NCBI GenBank assembly: GCA_047630175.1
Contig: JBLHVI010000007.1
Location: forward strand, 1 to 64,000
DNA length: 64,000 nucleotides
Source: UBA4582 sp047630175
GTDB taxonomy: Bacteria > Pseudomonadota > Gammaproteobacteria > Pseudomonadales > Azotimanducaceae
Direction of reading: 5' to 3'
The notes beneath the pieces were generated by a model. That model saw nothing but the letters and a program-made list of their open reading frames with translations. It did no database searches and was not told the DNA's origin. Positions 34,790 through 44,193 of the stretch are shown in pieces. Within the stretch, counting starts at the first letter, position 1; each line of letters starts with the position of its first letter. The translations under genes and the position numbers were made by a program.

Positions 34790-36061
34790 CTAGCGGGACT
34801 GGATTCTTTCAATATTAGCACCAAGCCCACGGAGCTTTTCTTCAACCTGCTCGTAACCTCGGTCGATGTGGTAGATACGATCGACGATAGTGTCGCCTTC
34901 GGCAATCAACCCGGCAATAACCAAGCTAACCGAGGCTCGCAAGTCGTTAGCCATGACTGGTGCTGCCTTAAGTGATTCCACACCCTGCACGATTGCAATC
35001 GTGTTGTTGCCTTCCAGACGAATGTTGGCACCCATGCGATTCATTTCATGCACATGCATGAAGCGGTTCTCAAAAATAGTTTCCTTGACGGTAGCCGTAC
35101 CCTCAGCGATACAATTCATCGCCAAAATTTGGGCCTGCAAATCCGTTGGAAACGCGGGGTAAGGCGCAGTTACAAGGCTCACAGCCTTTGGCCGACGGCC
35201 TTTCATATCCAGCAAAATCCAGTCCGGGCCAACCTCTATGTCGGCGCCAGCTTCCTGCAGCTTCGCCAACACGACGTCTAGATGCGACGGCACGACATCG
35301 CGCATCTTCACACGACCACCGGTGGCCGCCGCTGCAATCAAGTATGTCGCAGTCTCAACCCGGTCAGCGATTACTCGATGGTGACACCCATGCAGGCTTT
35401 TCACCCCGTTAATGGTCATGGTTTCAGTACCTTGGCCAACAATGTCGGCGCCCATCGCATTAAGAAAATCTGCGAGATCGATAATTTCAGGCTCCTTGGC
35501 GCAATTTTCCAGCACTGTTGTGCCCTCGGCTAATGTTGCCGCCATGAGGATATGCTCGGTGCCACCTACCGTACTGAAGTCAAACCGAAAACGTGCGCCC
35601 TGCAGACGCCCATCTACCGACGCCTTGACGTACCCATCTTCCATCTCGATTTTTGCACCTAAGGCTTCAAGACCTCGCAGATGCTGATCTACCGGTCGTG
35701 GGCCAATCGCGCAACCACCGGGTAGTGAAACTTCAGCACGTCCGTAGTGCGCCAGCATCGGGCCTAAGACGAGAAATGAGGCACGCATTTGGCGCACCAG
35801 ATCATAGGGCGCCGTAAATCGCTTGATGGTATTGGCATGAATTTCGATGTTCATTTTCTCATCGACAACCACCTCGACGCCGAGAGAAACTAACAATTCA
35901 ATCATCGTCGTAATGTCACGCAAATGGGGGACATTACTAATCGTTACTGGCTCATCAGCTAGTAGCGAGGAAGCGAGCATCAACACCGCTGAGTTTTTTG
36001 CGCCTGATGCCCGTAACTCTCCAGCGAGTCGAGCACCGCCACGAATCAACAACTTATCCAT
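34790..36061 (-). CDS. murA: UDP-N-acetylglucosamine 1-carboxyvinyltransferase MurA
   Basis: First committed step of peptidoglycan synthesis (enolpyruvyl transfer). 423 residues. K22-N23 in the N-terminal GAKNSAV and the active-site Cys117 in LPGGCAIGPRPVDQHL are present, so fosfomycin sensitivity is expected. It is 7 bases from ibaG, the standard ibaG-murA-hisG arrangement. Confidence 0.98.
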   Translation of the reverse strand: MDKLLIRGGARLAGELRASGAKNSAVLMLASSLLADEPVTISNVPHLRDITTMIELLVSLGVEVVVDEKMNIEIHANTIKRFTAPYDLVRQMRASFLVLGPMLAHYGRAEVSLPGGCAIGPRPVDQHLRGLEALGAKIEMEDGYVKASVDGRLQGARFRFDFSTVGGTEHILMAATLAEGTTVLENCAKEPEIIDLADFLNAMGADIVGQGTETMTINGVKSLHGCHHRVIADRVETATYLIAAAATGGRVKMRDVVPSHLDVVLAKLQEAGADIEVGPDWILLDMKGRRPKAVSLVTAPYPAFPTDLQAQILAMNCIAEGTATVKETIFENRFMHVHEMNRMGANIRLEGNNTIAIVQGVESLKAAPVMANDLRASVSLVIAGLIAEGDTIVDRIYHIDRGYEQVEEKLRGLGANIERIQSR

Positions 36062-36068
36062 ACGCTAC

Positions 36069-36308
36069 TTATACCTCGTTGTTACGTTCTATTGGCGTCA
36101 AACATCGCATGCTAACCGCGTGTATTTCGCCACTGCTGATTTTCTCATCCAGGAGCTTGTAAACCAACTGCTGCCGCTTGACGCGGCTGAGCCCATCAAA
36201 AGTCTCGCTGACAAGTACCAACGTGACTTTGTTGCCCTGCGCCTGCATCTGTATTTCATCAGCGCCCAATCCTGCAGATAGCGTGGCGCGTAGCTCTTCT
36301 TCGTTCAT
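36069..36308 (-). CDS. ibaG: BolA-family protein IbaG (YrbA)
   Basis: BolA-like partner of monothiol glutaredoxins in iron-sulfur handling. 79 residues from ATG 36308. The BolA signature FDGLSRVKRQQLVYKLL is clear, with EIHAVSMRCLTP supplying the conserved His. It starts the murA-his transcript; a triple 14-bp repeat lies just upstream. Confidence 0.93.
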   Translation of the reverse strand: MNEEELRATLSAGLGADEIQMQAQGNKVTLVLVSETFDGLSRVKRQQLVYKLLDEKISSGEIHAVSMRCLTPIERNNEV

Positions 36309-36350
36309 AGTTATTTTCCTTATTCTCCAGCGCGGCGATGATACCACGCC

Positions 36351-36392
36351 GTCACGCAAAAACAGGCACGCCAAAACAAGCTCGTCAAAACA
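36351..36392. repeat. Three tandem imperfect 14-bp repeats upstream of ibaG
   Basis: On the minus strand the units are TGTTTTGACGAGCT, TGTTTTGGCGTGCC and TGTTTTTGCGTGAC, directly adjacent, ending 42 bases before the ibaG start codon. Each unit shares TGTTTT followed by a GC-rich half. They may be tandem binding sites. Confidence 0.6.
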
Positions 36393-36539
36393 GTCAAATC
36401 GAGACCAACACTTTGCTGCCTAGCTTTCATCACCAAAAGACAGTAAGCCGCAAACTAGGCTCCGCAGGCAACGGCCAATCCACCATGTTAAGCAATCACA
36501 CGGCGTGTCGCGGGCTCATTGAATCGGCTCGACGCAATA

Positions 36540-36866
36540 CTAAGCATCGGCGAAGGCCAAAATATCGTCAACACCACAAGCCTTAGCAATTTCACGCAGG
36601 GTCGTCGAAGCGCCAATCATCCTGACTTCTCCCTGCCGCTGGGTGATGTAACGCTGCCAAGCAATTAGCAGGGCAATGGCGGCTGATCCCTGCACCTCAG
36701 CCTCCGCAAGATCAATCACGACTGGGTTGGGCAAAGAATCAATCAATACAATACCTTCCCGCTGATAACGCGCCACGCTGTCCACGCTCAAACAGCCCGC
36801 AACGTTGAGCCGGTTATCGCGCGCCGACAATGCAGCAGCTGTTGTTGCCGTGGCTGAATTAGACAT
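36540..36866 (-). CDS. mlaB: STAS-domain phospholipid transport protein MlaB
   Basis: Cytosolic STAS protein that stabilises the MlaFE transporter. 108 residues from ATG 36866, overlapping mlaC by eight bases. The STAS core is SLPNPVVIDLAEAEVQGSAAIALLIAWQRY, with a Ser at the family position. Weakly conserved outside this core, so the call leans on context. Confidence 0.87.
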   Translation of the reverse strand: MSNSATATTAAALSARDNRLNVAGCLSVDSVARYQREGIVLIDSLPNPVVIDLAEAEVQGSAAIALLIAWQRYITQRQGEVRMIGASTTLREIAKACGVDDILAFADA

Positions 36867-37485
36867 CGACGCTCCAATTATCGATGACGTCATCGATACT
36901 GTTACCATACTTATCCATATAAGCCGCAAACTGCGAACGAAATTGCAATCCTATATTAATTCCCTCAATCGTGACGTTGCGTAACATCCACTGCGCATCA
37001 ACCAGCACCATACTGTAATTAATGGTATAAACCGCTCCCTCATTGCTGTAGACCAACAAATCGATGGCCGCACGATCCGGTTTACTTTCAGTGCTCGTGC
37101 TTTCAACAACCTCAACCCGTTGGTTGTCAAATTCCACCAGCGCCTTGGCGTACGTGCGAATCATTTTGTCCTGAAAAACGCTTACGAACCGAGACTTTTG
37201 ATCATCCGTGGCACGTCGGTAGTACTTCGCCATCACTCCCCGAGAGAACCCTTTAAAGTCAATAAAAGGCGCCAAGGAACTCCCCACTTGCTGAAAAAAC
37301 TGTTCTGGGTTTTCGGTATAAAGCGGCTGGATTTCAACTAATTTCGACAGCAATTGATTCGTCGACTCTTCAACCGCAATGCGCGCCCCTTTTTGCTCTC
37401 CCATCGCCTGCCCAGCCATCAACAGGAAGCCAATCATAATTAGCACTGCCGAGGGTAATATGCCGTCTCGAATTGTTCTGCTCAT
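36859..37485 (-). CDS. mlaC: Periplasmic phospholipid-binding protein MlaC
   Basis: Soluble periplasmic carrier that moves phospholipids between the outer membrane and MlaFEDB. 208 residues. The signal peptide includes AVLIMIGFLLMAGQAMG. Family segments FKGFSRGVMAKYYRRATDDQKSRF and INYSMVLVDAQWMLRNVTIEGINIGLQFRSQF are typical of MlaC/Ttg2D. Confidence 0.95.
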   Translation of the reverse strand: MSRTIRDGILPSAVLIMIGFLLMAGQAMGEQKGARIAVEESTNQLLSKLVEIQPLYTENPEQFFQQVGSSLAPFIDFKGFSRGVMAKYYRRATDDQKSRFVSVFQDKMIRTYAKALVEFDNQRVEVVESTSTESKPDRAAIDLLVYSNEGAVYTINYSMVLVDAQWMLRNVTIEGINIGLQFRSQFAAYMDKYGNSIDDVIDNWSVDV

Positions 37486-37494
37486 ATCAAACTC

Positions 37495-37947
37495 CTAAAA
37501 CTGGTTCATCAAAAACTTACCAATCATATCTTCCAGTATAATCGCCGACTGGGTATCTCTGATCATTCCACCCTCCTTGAGATAATCCTCTTCGGCGCCG
37601 ATAGACAGACCCACAAACTTTCCGCCCAACAGACCTTCGGTTAGAATCGCGGCCGTAGTGTCGGTACTAATCTCATCGAATTCACCGTTGATTTCCATGC
37701 GCACCAGCGCGGTAAAAGTATTCGTGTCCAGGGAGATGTCTGCTACCTGACCCACGATGACTCCGGCGATACTCACCTTCGAGCGAACCACGAGACCGCC
37801 TATATTCTCAAACCGCGCGTAAACGCTGTAGCTGTTGGTTTCGGCACTGACATTAAAGCCACTAACCCGTATGGCTAGTACTGCCAGAGAAATGAGGCCG
37901 GCAAGCATGAACGCCCCCACCGCTATCTCGATTGTTCTATTCTGCAT
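37495..37947 (-). CDS. mlaD: MCE-domain protein MlaD
   Basis: Inner-membrane anchored MCE hexamer subunit of the Mla transporter. 150 residues. One N-terminal helix (EIAVGAFMLAGLISLAVLAI) and one MCE domain (YSVYARFENIGGLVVRSKVSIAGVIVGQV); the hydrophobic central-pore stretch LLGGKFVGLSIG follows. Confidence 0.96.
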   Translation of the reverse strand: MQNRTIEIAVGAFMLAGLISLAVLAIRVSGFNVSAETNSYSVYARFENIGGLVVRSKVSIAGVIVGQVADISLDTNTFTALVRMEINGEFDEISTDTTAAILTEGLLGGKFVGLSIGAEEDYLKEGGMIRDTQSAIILEDMIGKFLMNQF

Positions 37948-37970
37948 GGTTTTACCCTTGAAAAACTAGA

Positions 37971-38747
37971 TTAAAAATTGAACATCATGAGCGTTAAAAA
38001 GAAATCAAGCACTAATACCGCAACCGATGAGTAGACCACCGTACGTGTCGTTGAGGCCGCAATCCCCTCGGAGGTAGGTAAGGTTTCGTAGCCTTGATAA
38101 ACCGCGATCCAAGTCACTACCAGACCAAAAACAACCGATTTGATAATACCTTTGAATACATGGCTTTGGAAATCTACACCCTCTCGCATCGCCGCCCAAA
38201 ACGCGCCTTCATAGACCCCCAGCCATTCGACACCCACCAAAGAGGAGCCCCAGATCCCGACCACGCTGAACATCAGCGCCAGAATCGGCATGGCGATGAA
38301 TCCTGCCCAGAGGCGGGGCGCAACAATGCGCTGCAATGGGTCAACCCCAATCATTTCCATGCTGCTGAGTTGCTCGGTGGCCTTCATTAGCCCAATCTCA
38401 GCAGTCACCGCTGAGCCGGCCCGACCCGCAAACAAGAGACCTGCCACCACCGGGCCGATTTCCATCACCAGCACCAGCGCAACGCCCAGACCAAGCGCAC
38501 TTTCAGATCCATATTTAACCAACTGGTTATAACCTTGCAGCGCCAATACCGCGCCAATCGAGAATCCTGACAGCACCGTGATGACGACCGACAAGACACC
38601 GAGTTGATAAATCTGGCGAATGACCAGCGGGGCGTTAGCCAATCGCGGCCGACGCCAAATTGCCTGTATCCAGATGCTGCCAGCTCGCCCAAAGACAGCA
38701 AGCAGATCAAGACAGTATTGCCCAAGATTACGAATATTGGAAAGCAT
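37971..38747 (-). CDS. mlaE: Lipid ABC transporter permease MlaE
   Basis: Integral permease of the Mla phospholipid transporter. 258 residues with about five to six hydrophobic segments. The conserved GAVLALQGYNQLVKYGSESALG and GPVVAGLLFAGRAGSAVTAEIG, then EQLSSMEMIGVDPLQRIVAPRLWA, define the family. Confidence 0.97.
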   Translation of the reverse strand: MLSNIRNLGQYCLDLLAVFGRAGSIWIQAIWRRPRLANAPLVIRQIYQLGVLSVVITVLSGFSIGAVLALQGYNQLVKYGSESALGLGVALVLVMEIGPVVAGLLFAGRAGSAVTAEIGLMKATEQLSSMEMIGVDPLQRIVAPRLWAGFIAMPILALMFSVVGIWGSSLVGVEWLGVYEGAFWAAMREGVDFQSHVFKGIIKSVVFGLVVTWIAVYQGYETLPTSEGIAASTTRTVVYSSVAVLVLDFFLTLMMFNF

Positions 38748-38750
38748 GAC

Positions 38751-39575
38751 TTACCTAGAAAATAAAGAGTTATTTTTTTCGTGACTCAACAATTCTTCGC
38801 GAAAATCTTCAGCCGGATAGTGAAATGGCACAGGCCCATCAGGTAGACCCTTGATAAACTGCTGGATACGTGGCGCGTCCTGCTCGAACAGCTCCTCTGG
38901 CGCACCAGACCCAATGACCTTGCCATCAGAAATAACGTATATTAAGTCAGCAATGCTCGCGGTTTCCCGAATATCGTGGGACACAATGATACTCGTCATC
39001 CCGAACACACGGTTAAGGGTTTTTATCAGCTGCACAACCACGCCCATAGCAATTGGATCTAGCCCGGCGAAGGGCTCGTCATACATAATCAGCTTCGGAT
39101 CTAGTGCTATAGCTCTAGCTAGCGCAACACGGCGATTCATGCCACCGGACAATTCGTTGGGAAAGAGCTTGCTTGCACCTCGCAGACCTACTGACTGTAA
39201 TTTGATCAGCACCAGATCACGGATCATCTCCTCCGGCAACTCAGTATGTATTTGCAAAGGAAATGCGACATTGTCAAACACAGATAAATCTGTGAACAAC
39301 GCGCCGCTTTGAAACAGCATACCCATCGACTTTCGTACCTCAAACAACTCCGCTCGGGATAACTCGGGGATACGGTGCCCATCAACCTCTATACTGCCGC
39401 GTTCCGGCCTTATCTGACCGCCTATTAAACGCAGCAAGGTTGTCTTACCAGTACCACTGGGGCCCATGATGCCGACTATTTTACCGCGCGGCACTGTCAG
39501 CGAAATCTTGTCAAAAATCTTACGCTCGCCATGGCTAAAGTCCACGCTCTCAATAATGATGTGATTGTCATCCAT
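38751..39575 (-). CDS. mlaF: Lipid ABC transporter ATPase MlaF
   Basis: ATPase of the Mla transporter. 274 residues from ATG 39575 (MDDNHIIIESVDFSHG); an upstream in-frame start adds 22 residues without family similarity. Walker A GPSGTGKTTLLRLIGG, signature LSGGMNRRVALARAI, Walker B LIMYDEPFAGLDP and the switch His in IIVSHD are intact. First gene of mlaFEDCB. Confidence 0.97.
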   Translation of the reverse strand: MDDNHIIIESVDFSHGERKIFDKISLTVPRGKIVGIMGPSGTGKTTLLRLIGGQIRPERGSIEVDGHRIPELSRAELFEVRKSMGMLFQSGALFTDLSVFDNVAFPLQIHTELPEEMIRDLVLIKLQSVGLRGASKLFPNELSGGMNRRVALARAIALDPKLIMYDEPFAGLDPIAMGVVVQLIKTLNRVFGMTSIIVSHDIRETASIADLIYVISDGKVIGSGAPEELFEQDAPRIQQFIKGLPDGPVPFHYPAEDFREELLSHEKNNSLFSR

Positions 39576-40052
39576 GACTAAATTCGCGTTTCCCAAAAAT
39601 TTTAATACTGGCGGTTTACCCCGCCCACAATCAGATGACATCAGCCATCAAAACAGCCTTTGCCCTGCAACACTGCTTACAGCACAACCCATTATAGCGC
39701 CCCAGCGTGCTATCTGCCGCCTCAAAAACGACCATTTTCAGTCTTAACCATCACCACGCGCTCTTTTGTTGTGCCTTCGACGCATTTTTTCAAGCTTTCG
39801 ACGCCAAATTGCTTCCGGCGCCGACCGATAAAATGCGCCATGCTAACACGTACCGTGAGCCTACTCGTGTATCAAGCGACGAACGAGCGCGGCGCCGCAA
39901 GCGCTCAGGTACATGACAAGATTCGCCTCATGCTAAAATTTGGTTACACTGCGCATCATTGCAGGGCGGCAATACACGCTGTCGCTGCCGAACAACTAAC
40001 AGGCAAGTGCCTCATTATAGTTTCATCTCTGGCTGCAGTGATATCATCGACT
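39576..40052. other. Divergent region between mlaF and lptC
   Basis: 477 bases. In most gammaproteobacteria this space holds kdsD and kdsC (and often yrbG). None is recognisable: the longest plus-strand frame (open from 39660 into lptC) encodes nothing family-like. It presumably contains the mla and lpt promoters, but I found no convincing hexamer pair. Confidence 0.5.
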
Positions 40053-40667
40053 ATGCTCACGACTCTATTTAGCACCCGCAACGCCCTACTGTTTTCTCTG
40101 ATTTTGCTCGCCGCCATTGCGACCAACTGGGTCATTGATCGAGGGGAACTAAACTCGGAAATTCCTGGCGGCGGGCGTAATGACCCAGATATGTACATGC
40201 TGGACGCCAATATCACCCAATTTTCGCTCACAGGCGACAGACGACACGACATTCAGGCGAGTCGCTTGACTCATTTTCCTCTCACTGACATGACAGCATT
40301 GATTACGCCTCGGATCAGGCTATTTGCCCTCCACCAAGACCAACCCTGGAAAATCACTGCTGACAACGGCCGACTGTTGCCCAGATCCCAACTACGCGAC
40401 CAGATGGTTGAACTCTGGGACAATGTCCTTGCTACTAGAGAAGACCAATCAGGACAGATTATTTTGATCAAAACCTCCAGCCTGACAGTGATTCCCGACC
40501 AAGACTATGCCGAAACGGACCAGCCTGTCGTCATTGAAGACGCCGATGGATTTACCAGTGCCGCCGGCATGAAAGCCTATCTAGGTCAGGGTAGATATGA
40601 GTTTTTCTCCAGCAGCAAGGACCGCGTTCTTACAACGCTGCAACCGCATTCGCGCAAGCTACTCTGA
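40053..40667 (+). CDS. lptC: LPS transport protein LptC
   Basis: Bitopic inner-membrane component that passes LPS from LptBFG to LptA. 204 residues from ATG 40053, giving a clean N-terminal helix (NALLFSLILLAAIATNWVI). The periplasmic beta-jellyroll has YMLDANITQFSLTGDRRHDIQASRLTHFP and LLPRSQLRDQMVELWDNVLA. Identified by topology and the lptCAB order. Confidence 0.92.
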   Translation: MLTTLFSTRNALLFSLILLAAIATNWVIDRGELNSEIPGGGRNDPDMYMLDANITQFSLTGDRRHDIQASRLTHFPLTDMTALITPRIRLFALHQDQPWKITADNGRLLPRSQLRDQMVELWDNVLATREDQSGQIILIKTSSLTVIPDQDYAETDQPVVIEDADGFTSAAGMKAYLGQGRYEFFSSSKDRVLTTLQPHSRKLL

Positions 40668-40767
40668 CGCACCAACAAGCAAACTTGGGCCCGATAATTG
40701 CATATAAATTTCATGTTGTTGCAGATAGACCATGACGCCTGCCCAGACACTCGGTTAGACTGCTTTG

Positions 40768-41268
40768 GTGAAGCACCTATTCTTAATTATTTTGGCCGTT
40801 TGCGGCCCCTCTGCATTTGCCCTACCGGCCGATAGTGACCAGCCGATTCAAATCAGCGCTGATGCCGGCACTGTCAATGAGTCCGAGGGTATTTCAACCT
40901 ATTCCGGCAATGTCACTATCGATCAAGGAAGCATGCATATTTCTGCCGACGAGGTGGAGGTCATCGCCGTCGACAGTGAGGTTATTCAGATTATAGCCCG
41001 CACCTCGAAGGACTCGACACGTCTTGCGCGCTATAAGCACCAACCGGCAAACACCGATACGCCTGTACGGGCAGAGGCAAGACTGATCACCTATATGGTT
41101 CAGGAAGAACGCCTACATCTGAGCGGCCAGGCAGTGCTGAAGCAAATGCGTGACAGCTTCTCCGGTGATTTACTGTTCTACGACGTCAACCGAGGAATCG
41201 TCGACCTGAAAAGTGGCAGCGCTGTCGGCGACAGAATTAAAATGATCATCAACCCAAAGCAGAAGTAA
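40768..41268 (+). CDS. lptA: Periplasmic LPS bridge protein LptA
   Basis: Forms the periplasmic bridge for LPS. About 166 residues from GTG 40768. Signal peptide KHLFLIILAVCGPSAFA, then the OstA-like repeat region: PIQISADAGTVNESEGISTYSGNVTIDQGSMHISADEVEV and LHLSGQAVLKQMRDSFSGDLLFYDVNRGIVDL. Nine bases before lptB. Confidence 0.95.
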   Translation: MKHLFLIILAVCGPSAFALPADSDQPIQISADAGTVNESEGISTYSGNVTIDQGSMHISADEVEVIAVDSEVIQIIARTSKDSTRLARYKHQPANTDTPVRAEARLITYMVQEERLHLSGQAVLKQMRDSFSGDLLFYDVNRGIVDLKSGSAVGDRIKMIINPKQK

Positions 41269-41277
41269 CCGCCCCTG

Positions 41278-42003
41278 ATGCACGTCCTTAAGGCCACCAA
41301 TCTTGCCAAGAGCTATCGCGGAGCACTCGTGGTCAAAGATGTGAGCGTGTCGGTGAACAGCGGACAGGTCGTTGGACTCCTGGGCCCCAACGGAGCAGGT
41401 AAGACTACCTGCTTTTATATGATCGTCGGGTCAGTTGCCGGGGACGCAGGTAAAATTGAATTTGACAATCAAGACATGACTCATCTGCCTATGCACGAGC
41501 GTGCACGCAGCGGCCTAGGCTACCTGCCACAGGAAGCATCGGTTTTTCGAAAATTGACCGTAGCAGAAAATATTCTTGCGATACTAGAGACGCGCAAAGG
41601 CCTGAAGCTTAGCGCCCGGCTTGAACGACTCGAGGCTCTGCTAGCGGAATTTCATATCGCCCATATTCGCCATAATCTTGGCATGTCGCTGTCTGGCGGC
41701 GAACGAAGGAGGGTCGAGATAGCCCGCGCGCTCGCGTCTGAGCCGGCATTTATTTTATTAGATGAGCCCTTCGCCGGCGTCGACCCTATTTCTGTGCACG
41801 ATATCAAGGGCATTATTCGCCAGCTGTCCGAACGAGGAATTGGCGTTCTGATTACCGATCATAACGTCAGGGAAACACTGGACATTTGTGAGAAAGCCTA
41901 CATTGTTAGCGAGGGGCGAATAATCGCTGAGGGCTCTACCCAAGCCATCCTAGCAAACGAGCAGGTCAAACGCGTTTATCTGGGTAACGATTTTCGGATG
42001 TAA
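41278..42003 (+). CDS. lptB: LPS export ABC transporter ATPase LptB
   Basis: ATPase of the LptB2FGC extractor. 241 residues. Walker A GPNGAGKTTCFYM, Q-loop YLPQEASVFRKLTVAENIL, signature LSGGERRRVEIARALA, Walker B ILLDEPFAGVDP and switch DHNVRETLDICEKAYIVSEGRI are all standard. Confidence 0.98.
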   Translation: MHVLKATNLAKSYRGALVVKDVSVSVNSGQVVGLLGPNGAGKTTCFYMIVGSVAGDAGKIEFDNQDMTHLPMHERARSGLGYLPQEASVFRKLTVAENILAILETRKGLKLSARLERLEALLAEFHIAHIRHNLGMSLSGGERRRVEIARALASEPAFILLDEPFAGVDPISVHDIKGIIRQLSERGIGVLITDHNVRETLDICEKAYIVSEGRIIAEGSTQAILANEQVKRVYLGNDFRM

Positions 42004-42081
42004 GGCACTACTAGTTAGAGCCCAACTAAAACACAACTATGGCAGTTTCACTTCATCATGCTGCATGAGTACTATTAACAC

Positions 42082-43680
42082 ATGGCAATGAAACCATCAC
42101 TGGCTCTCCGATTAGGTCAACAGCTGCGTATGACGCCGCAGTTGCAGCAGGCTATCAAATTGTTGCAACTATCGACTCTAGATCTGCAACAGGAAATTCA
42201 AGAAGCACTGGATTCCAACCTGATGCTGGAAGAACTCGCCAGTGACGACGAACACGGTGATGAACCGACCTCCTTAGACTCGCCTACAGACCCACAAGAA
42301 ACGGAGCTGGACAAAAATCGGGGTGATCAATTAGACACGCAGCAGTCCGATGCAGACCAGGCTGGCGCAGAGGAACGGGAATTTGATACTGAAGCACCCG
42401 ATCGTTTGGATCCGGAAATTGACGGCGATTATCAACCTGACACAAGCGACGAACTGGCATCAGACAAAATTCCTGACGAGTTACCCGTGGACAGCGTCTG
42501 GGAGGATGTCTGGGACGAGGCACCTCTCCCCGGCAGTTATTCAGGCGGCGATGACAACGACGACAACTACATCGATACGCGCAATGCCGTCTCAGCGTCG
42601 CTCCAGAGCCACTTGGAAGAACAACTCAACCTACTGCATCTAAGCGATGTCGATGAAATGATCGCCATGGCGATTGTCGACGGGCTCGACAAGAATGGCG
42701 TACTGACAATTCCACTTGAGGATGTTCTGATCAGCATTCCGGACATTTTTGAGTGCGAGATGGACGAGGTGCTGGCTGTCTTGCACCGCATTCAACACTT
42801 AGACCCGATTGGTGTCGCGGCGCGCGACTTAAGGGAATGCCTCATAATTCAGCTCAAATTTCTGCCCACCGATACACCCTGGCGAAGTCAAGCCATCACG
42901 GTGGTGAGCGACTACCTCTCTTCGCTGGCAAACCGTGACTACGCACTGCTGATTCGGAAAACAAGACTGAAAGAGGATGAACTACGCCAAGTCATTGTTC
43001 TTATCCAATCACTGAATCCGCGCCCGGGAGCCGATATTGCCCCGTCTAACACAGAATATGTCGACCCGGACGTGCTGGTATCCAAGAAAAACGGCCGCTG
43101 GACTGTTGAACTTAACCCAAAGTCAGCACCGAAAATACGCGTCAATCCGCAATATGCCTCTATGGTAAAGCGCGCAGACAGCAGCAATGACAACACCTAC
43201 CTAAAAAACCATCTGCAAGAAGCTCGATGGTTTATCAAGAGCCTCCAACAACGTAATGACACTTTGTTGAAGGTTTCGAGCAAAATTGTTGAATATCAAC
43301 GCGGTTTTCTCGAGTATGGCGAGCAAGCGATGAAACCACTGGTTCTGCACGATATCGCTAAAGCGGTAGACCTTCATGAATCAACAATTTCGCGCGTTAC
43401 CACCCAAAAATACATGCACACGCCAGCTGGCGTGTTTGAGCTCAAATATTTCTTCTCAAGCCATGTCAGCACCCACGCCGGCGGCGAAGTATCGTCAACC
43501 GCTATTCGGGCCCTGATCAAGCAGCTGGTGGCGGAAGAGAACCCCAAAAAACCATTAAGCGACAGCAAAATTGCCAACTTGCTGGCAGAGCAGGATATTA
43601 ATGTCGCTCGCCGGACAATCGCGAAATATCGCGAATCACTTATGATACCGCCGTCAAACGAGCGCAAACAACTGGTTTAG
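42082..43680 (+). CDS. rpoN: RNA polymerase sigma-54 factor RpoN
   Basis: Sigma factor for enhancer-dependent promoters. 532 residues. The Q/L-rich region I (LALRLGQQLRMTPQLQQAIKLLQLS) is followed by a long acidic region II (about 55-150), the core-binding domain, the HTH (KPLVLHDIAKAVDLHESTISRVTTQKYM) and the C-terminal RpoN box ARRTIAKYRESL. Placed between lptB and hpf as usual. Confidence 0.98.
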   Translation: MAMKPSLALRLGQQLRMTPQLQQAIKLLQLSTLDLQQEIQEALDSNLMLEELASDDEHGDEPTSLDSPTDPQETELDKNRGDQLDTQQSDADQAGAEEREFDTEAPDRLDPEIDGDYQPDTSDELASDKIPDELPVDSVWEDVWDEAPLPGSYSGGDDNDDNYIDTRNAVSASLQSHLEEQLNLLHLSDVDEMIAMAIVDGLDKNGVLTIPLEDVLISIPDIFECEMDEVLAVLHRIQHLDPIGVAARDLRECLIIQLKFLPTDTPWRSQAITVVSDYLSSLANRDYALLIRKTRLKEDELRQVIVLIQSLNPRPGADIAPSNTEYVDPDVLVSKKNGRWTVELNPKSAPKIRVNPQYASMVKRADSSNDNTYLKNHLQEARWFIKSLQQRNDTLLKVSSKIVEYQRGFLEYGEQAMKPLVLHDIAKAVDLHESTISRVTTQKYMHTPAGVFELKYFFSSHVSTHAGGEVSSTAIRALIKQLVAEENPKKPLSDSKIANLLAEQDINVARRTIAKYRESLMIPPSNERKQLV

Positions 43681-43890
43681 CCGAGCCTTAACCGTAAGCC
43701 GATCTCTGAAGTTGATTTTATTACTCGGTTCCACCAAACCTGCTAGAACGAACGAATTGAAAATAATCAGGTCTTAAAATGAAGGTAGACGAGAAATAGA
43801 CTAAGATTTAGACACATGGCCTTAACCCATCTGAACCGAGTTCGGACCAACCTAAGGTCGTTATTGCGGGTTTACTAATGGAGCAATCGA

Positions 43891-44193
43891 ATGCAAATAA
43901 ATGTCAGTGGACATCACGTCGACGTTACAGCTTCCCTACGTAATTATGTTGTTACCAAACTCGATAAACTGGAACGACATTTCGATAAAATTACCCATAT
44001 AAATGTTATTTTAAGTGTCGAGAAACAGCGCCAGAAAGCCGAATCGACGATTCACATCACTGGCGGCGAAATCTACGCCGAATCAGAATCTGAGGATTTG
44101 TATGCCGCGATCGACATGCTGACAGACAAACTTGATCGGCAATTAATTAAGCAAAAAGAAAAAATTAGCGACCGCAAGCAACGCCTTCGTTGA
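43891..44193 (+). CDS. hpf: Ribosome hibernation promoting factor, short HPF
   Basis: Binds the 30S decoding region and promotes 100S dimers in stationary phase. 100 residues, so it is the short form without a dimerisation tail. S30AE core: MQINVSGHHVDVTASLRNYV, KLDKLERHFDKITHINVIL and DLYAAIDMLTDKLDRQLIKQKEK. 210 bases after rpoN, which suggests its own promoter. Confidence 0.95.
   Translation: MQINVSGHHVDVTASLRNYVVTKLDKLERHFDKITHINVILSVEKQRQKAESTIHITGGEIYAESESEDLYAAIDMLTDKLDRQLIKQKEKISDRKQRLR

Noticed and set aside
34752..34905. 51-residue N-terminal extension of hisG
   Set aside because: It overlaps the end of murA and has no HisG similarity; ATG 34752 gives the correct short HisG.
39660..40052. 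In-frame upstream extension of lptC (131 codons)
   Set aside because: Open by chance; the encoded residues match nothing, and ATG 40053 gives the proper LptC transmembrane start.
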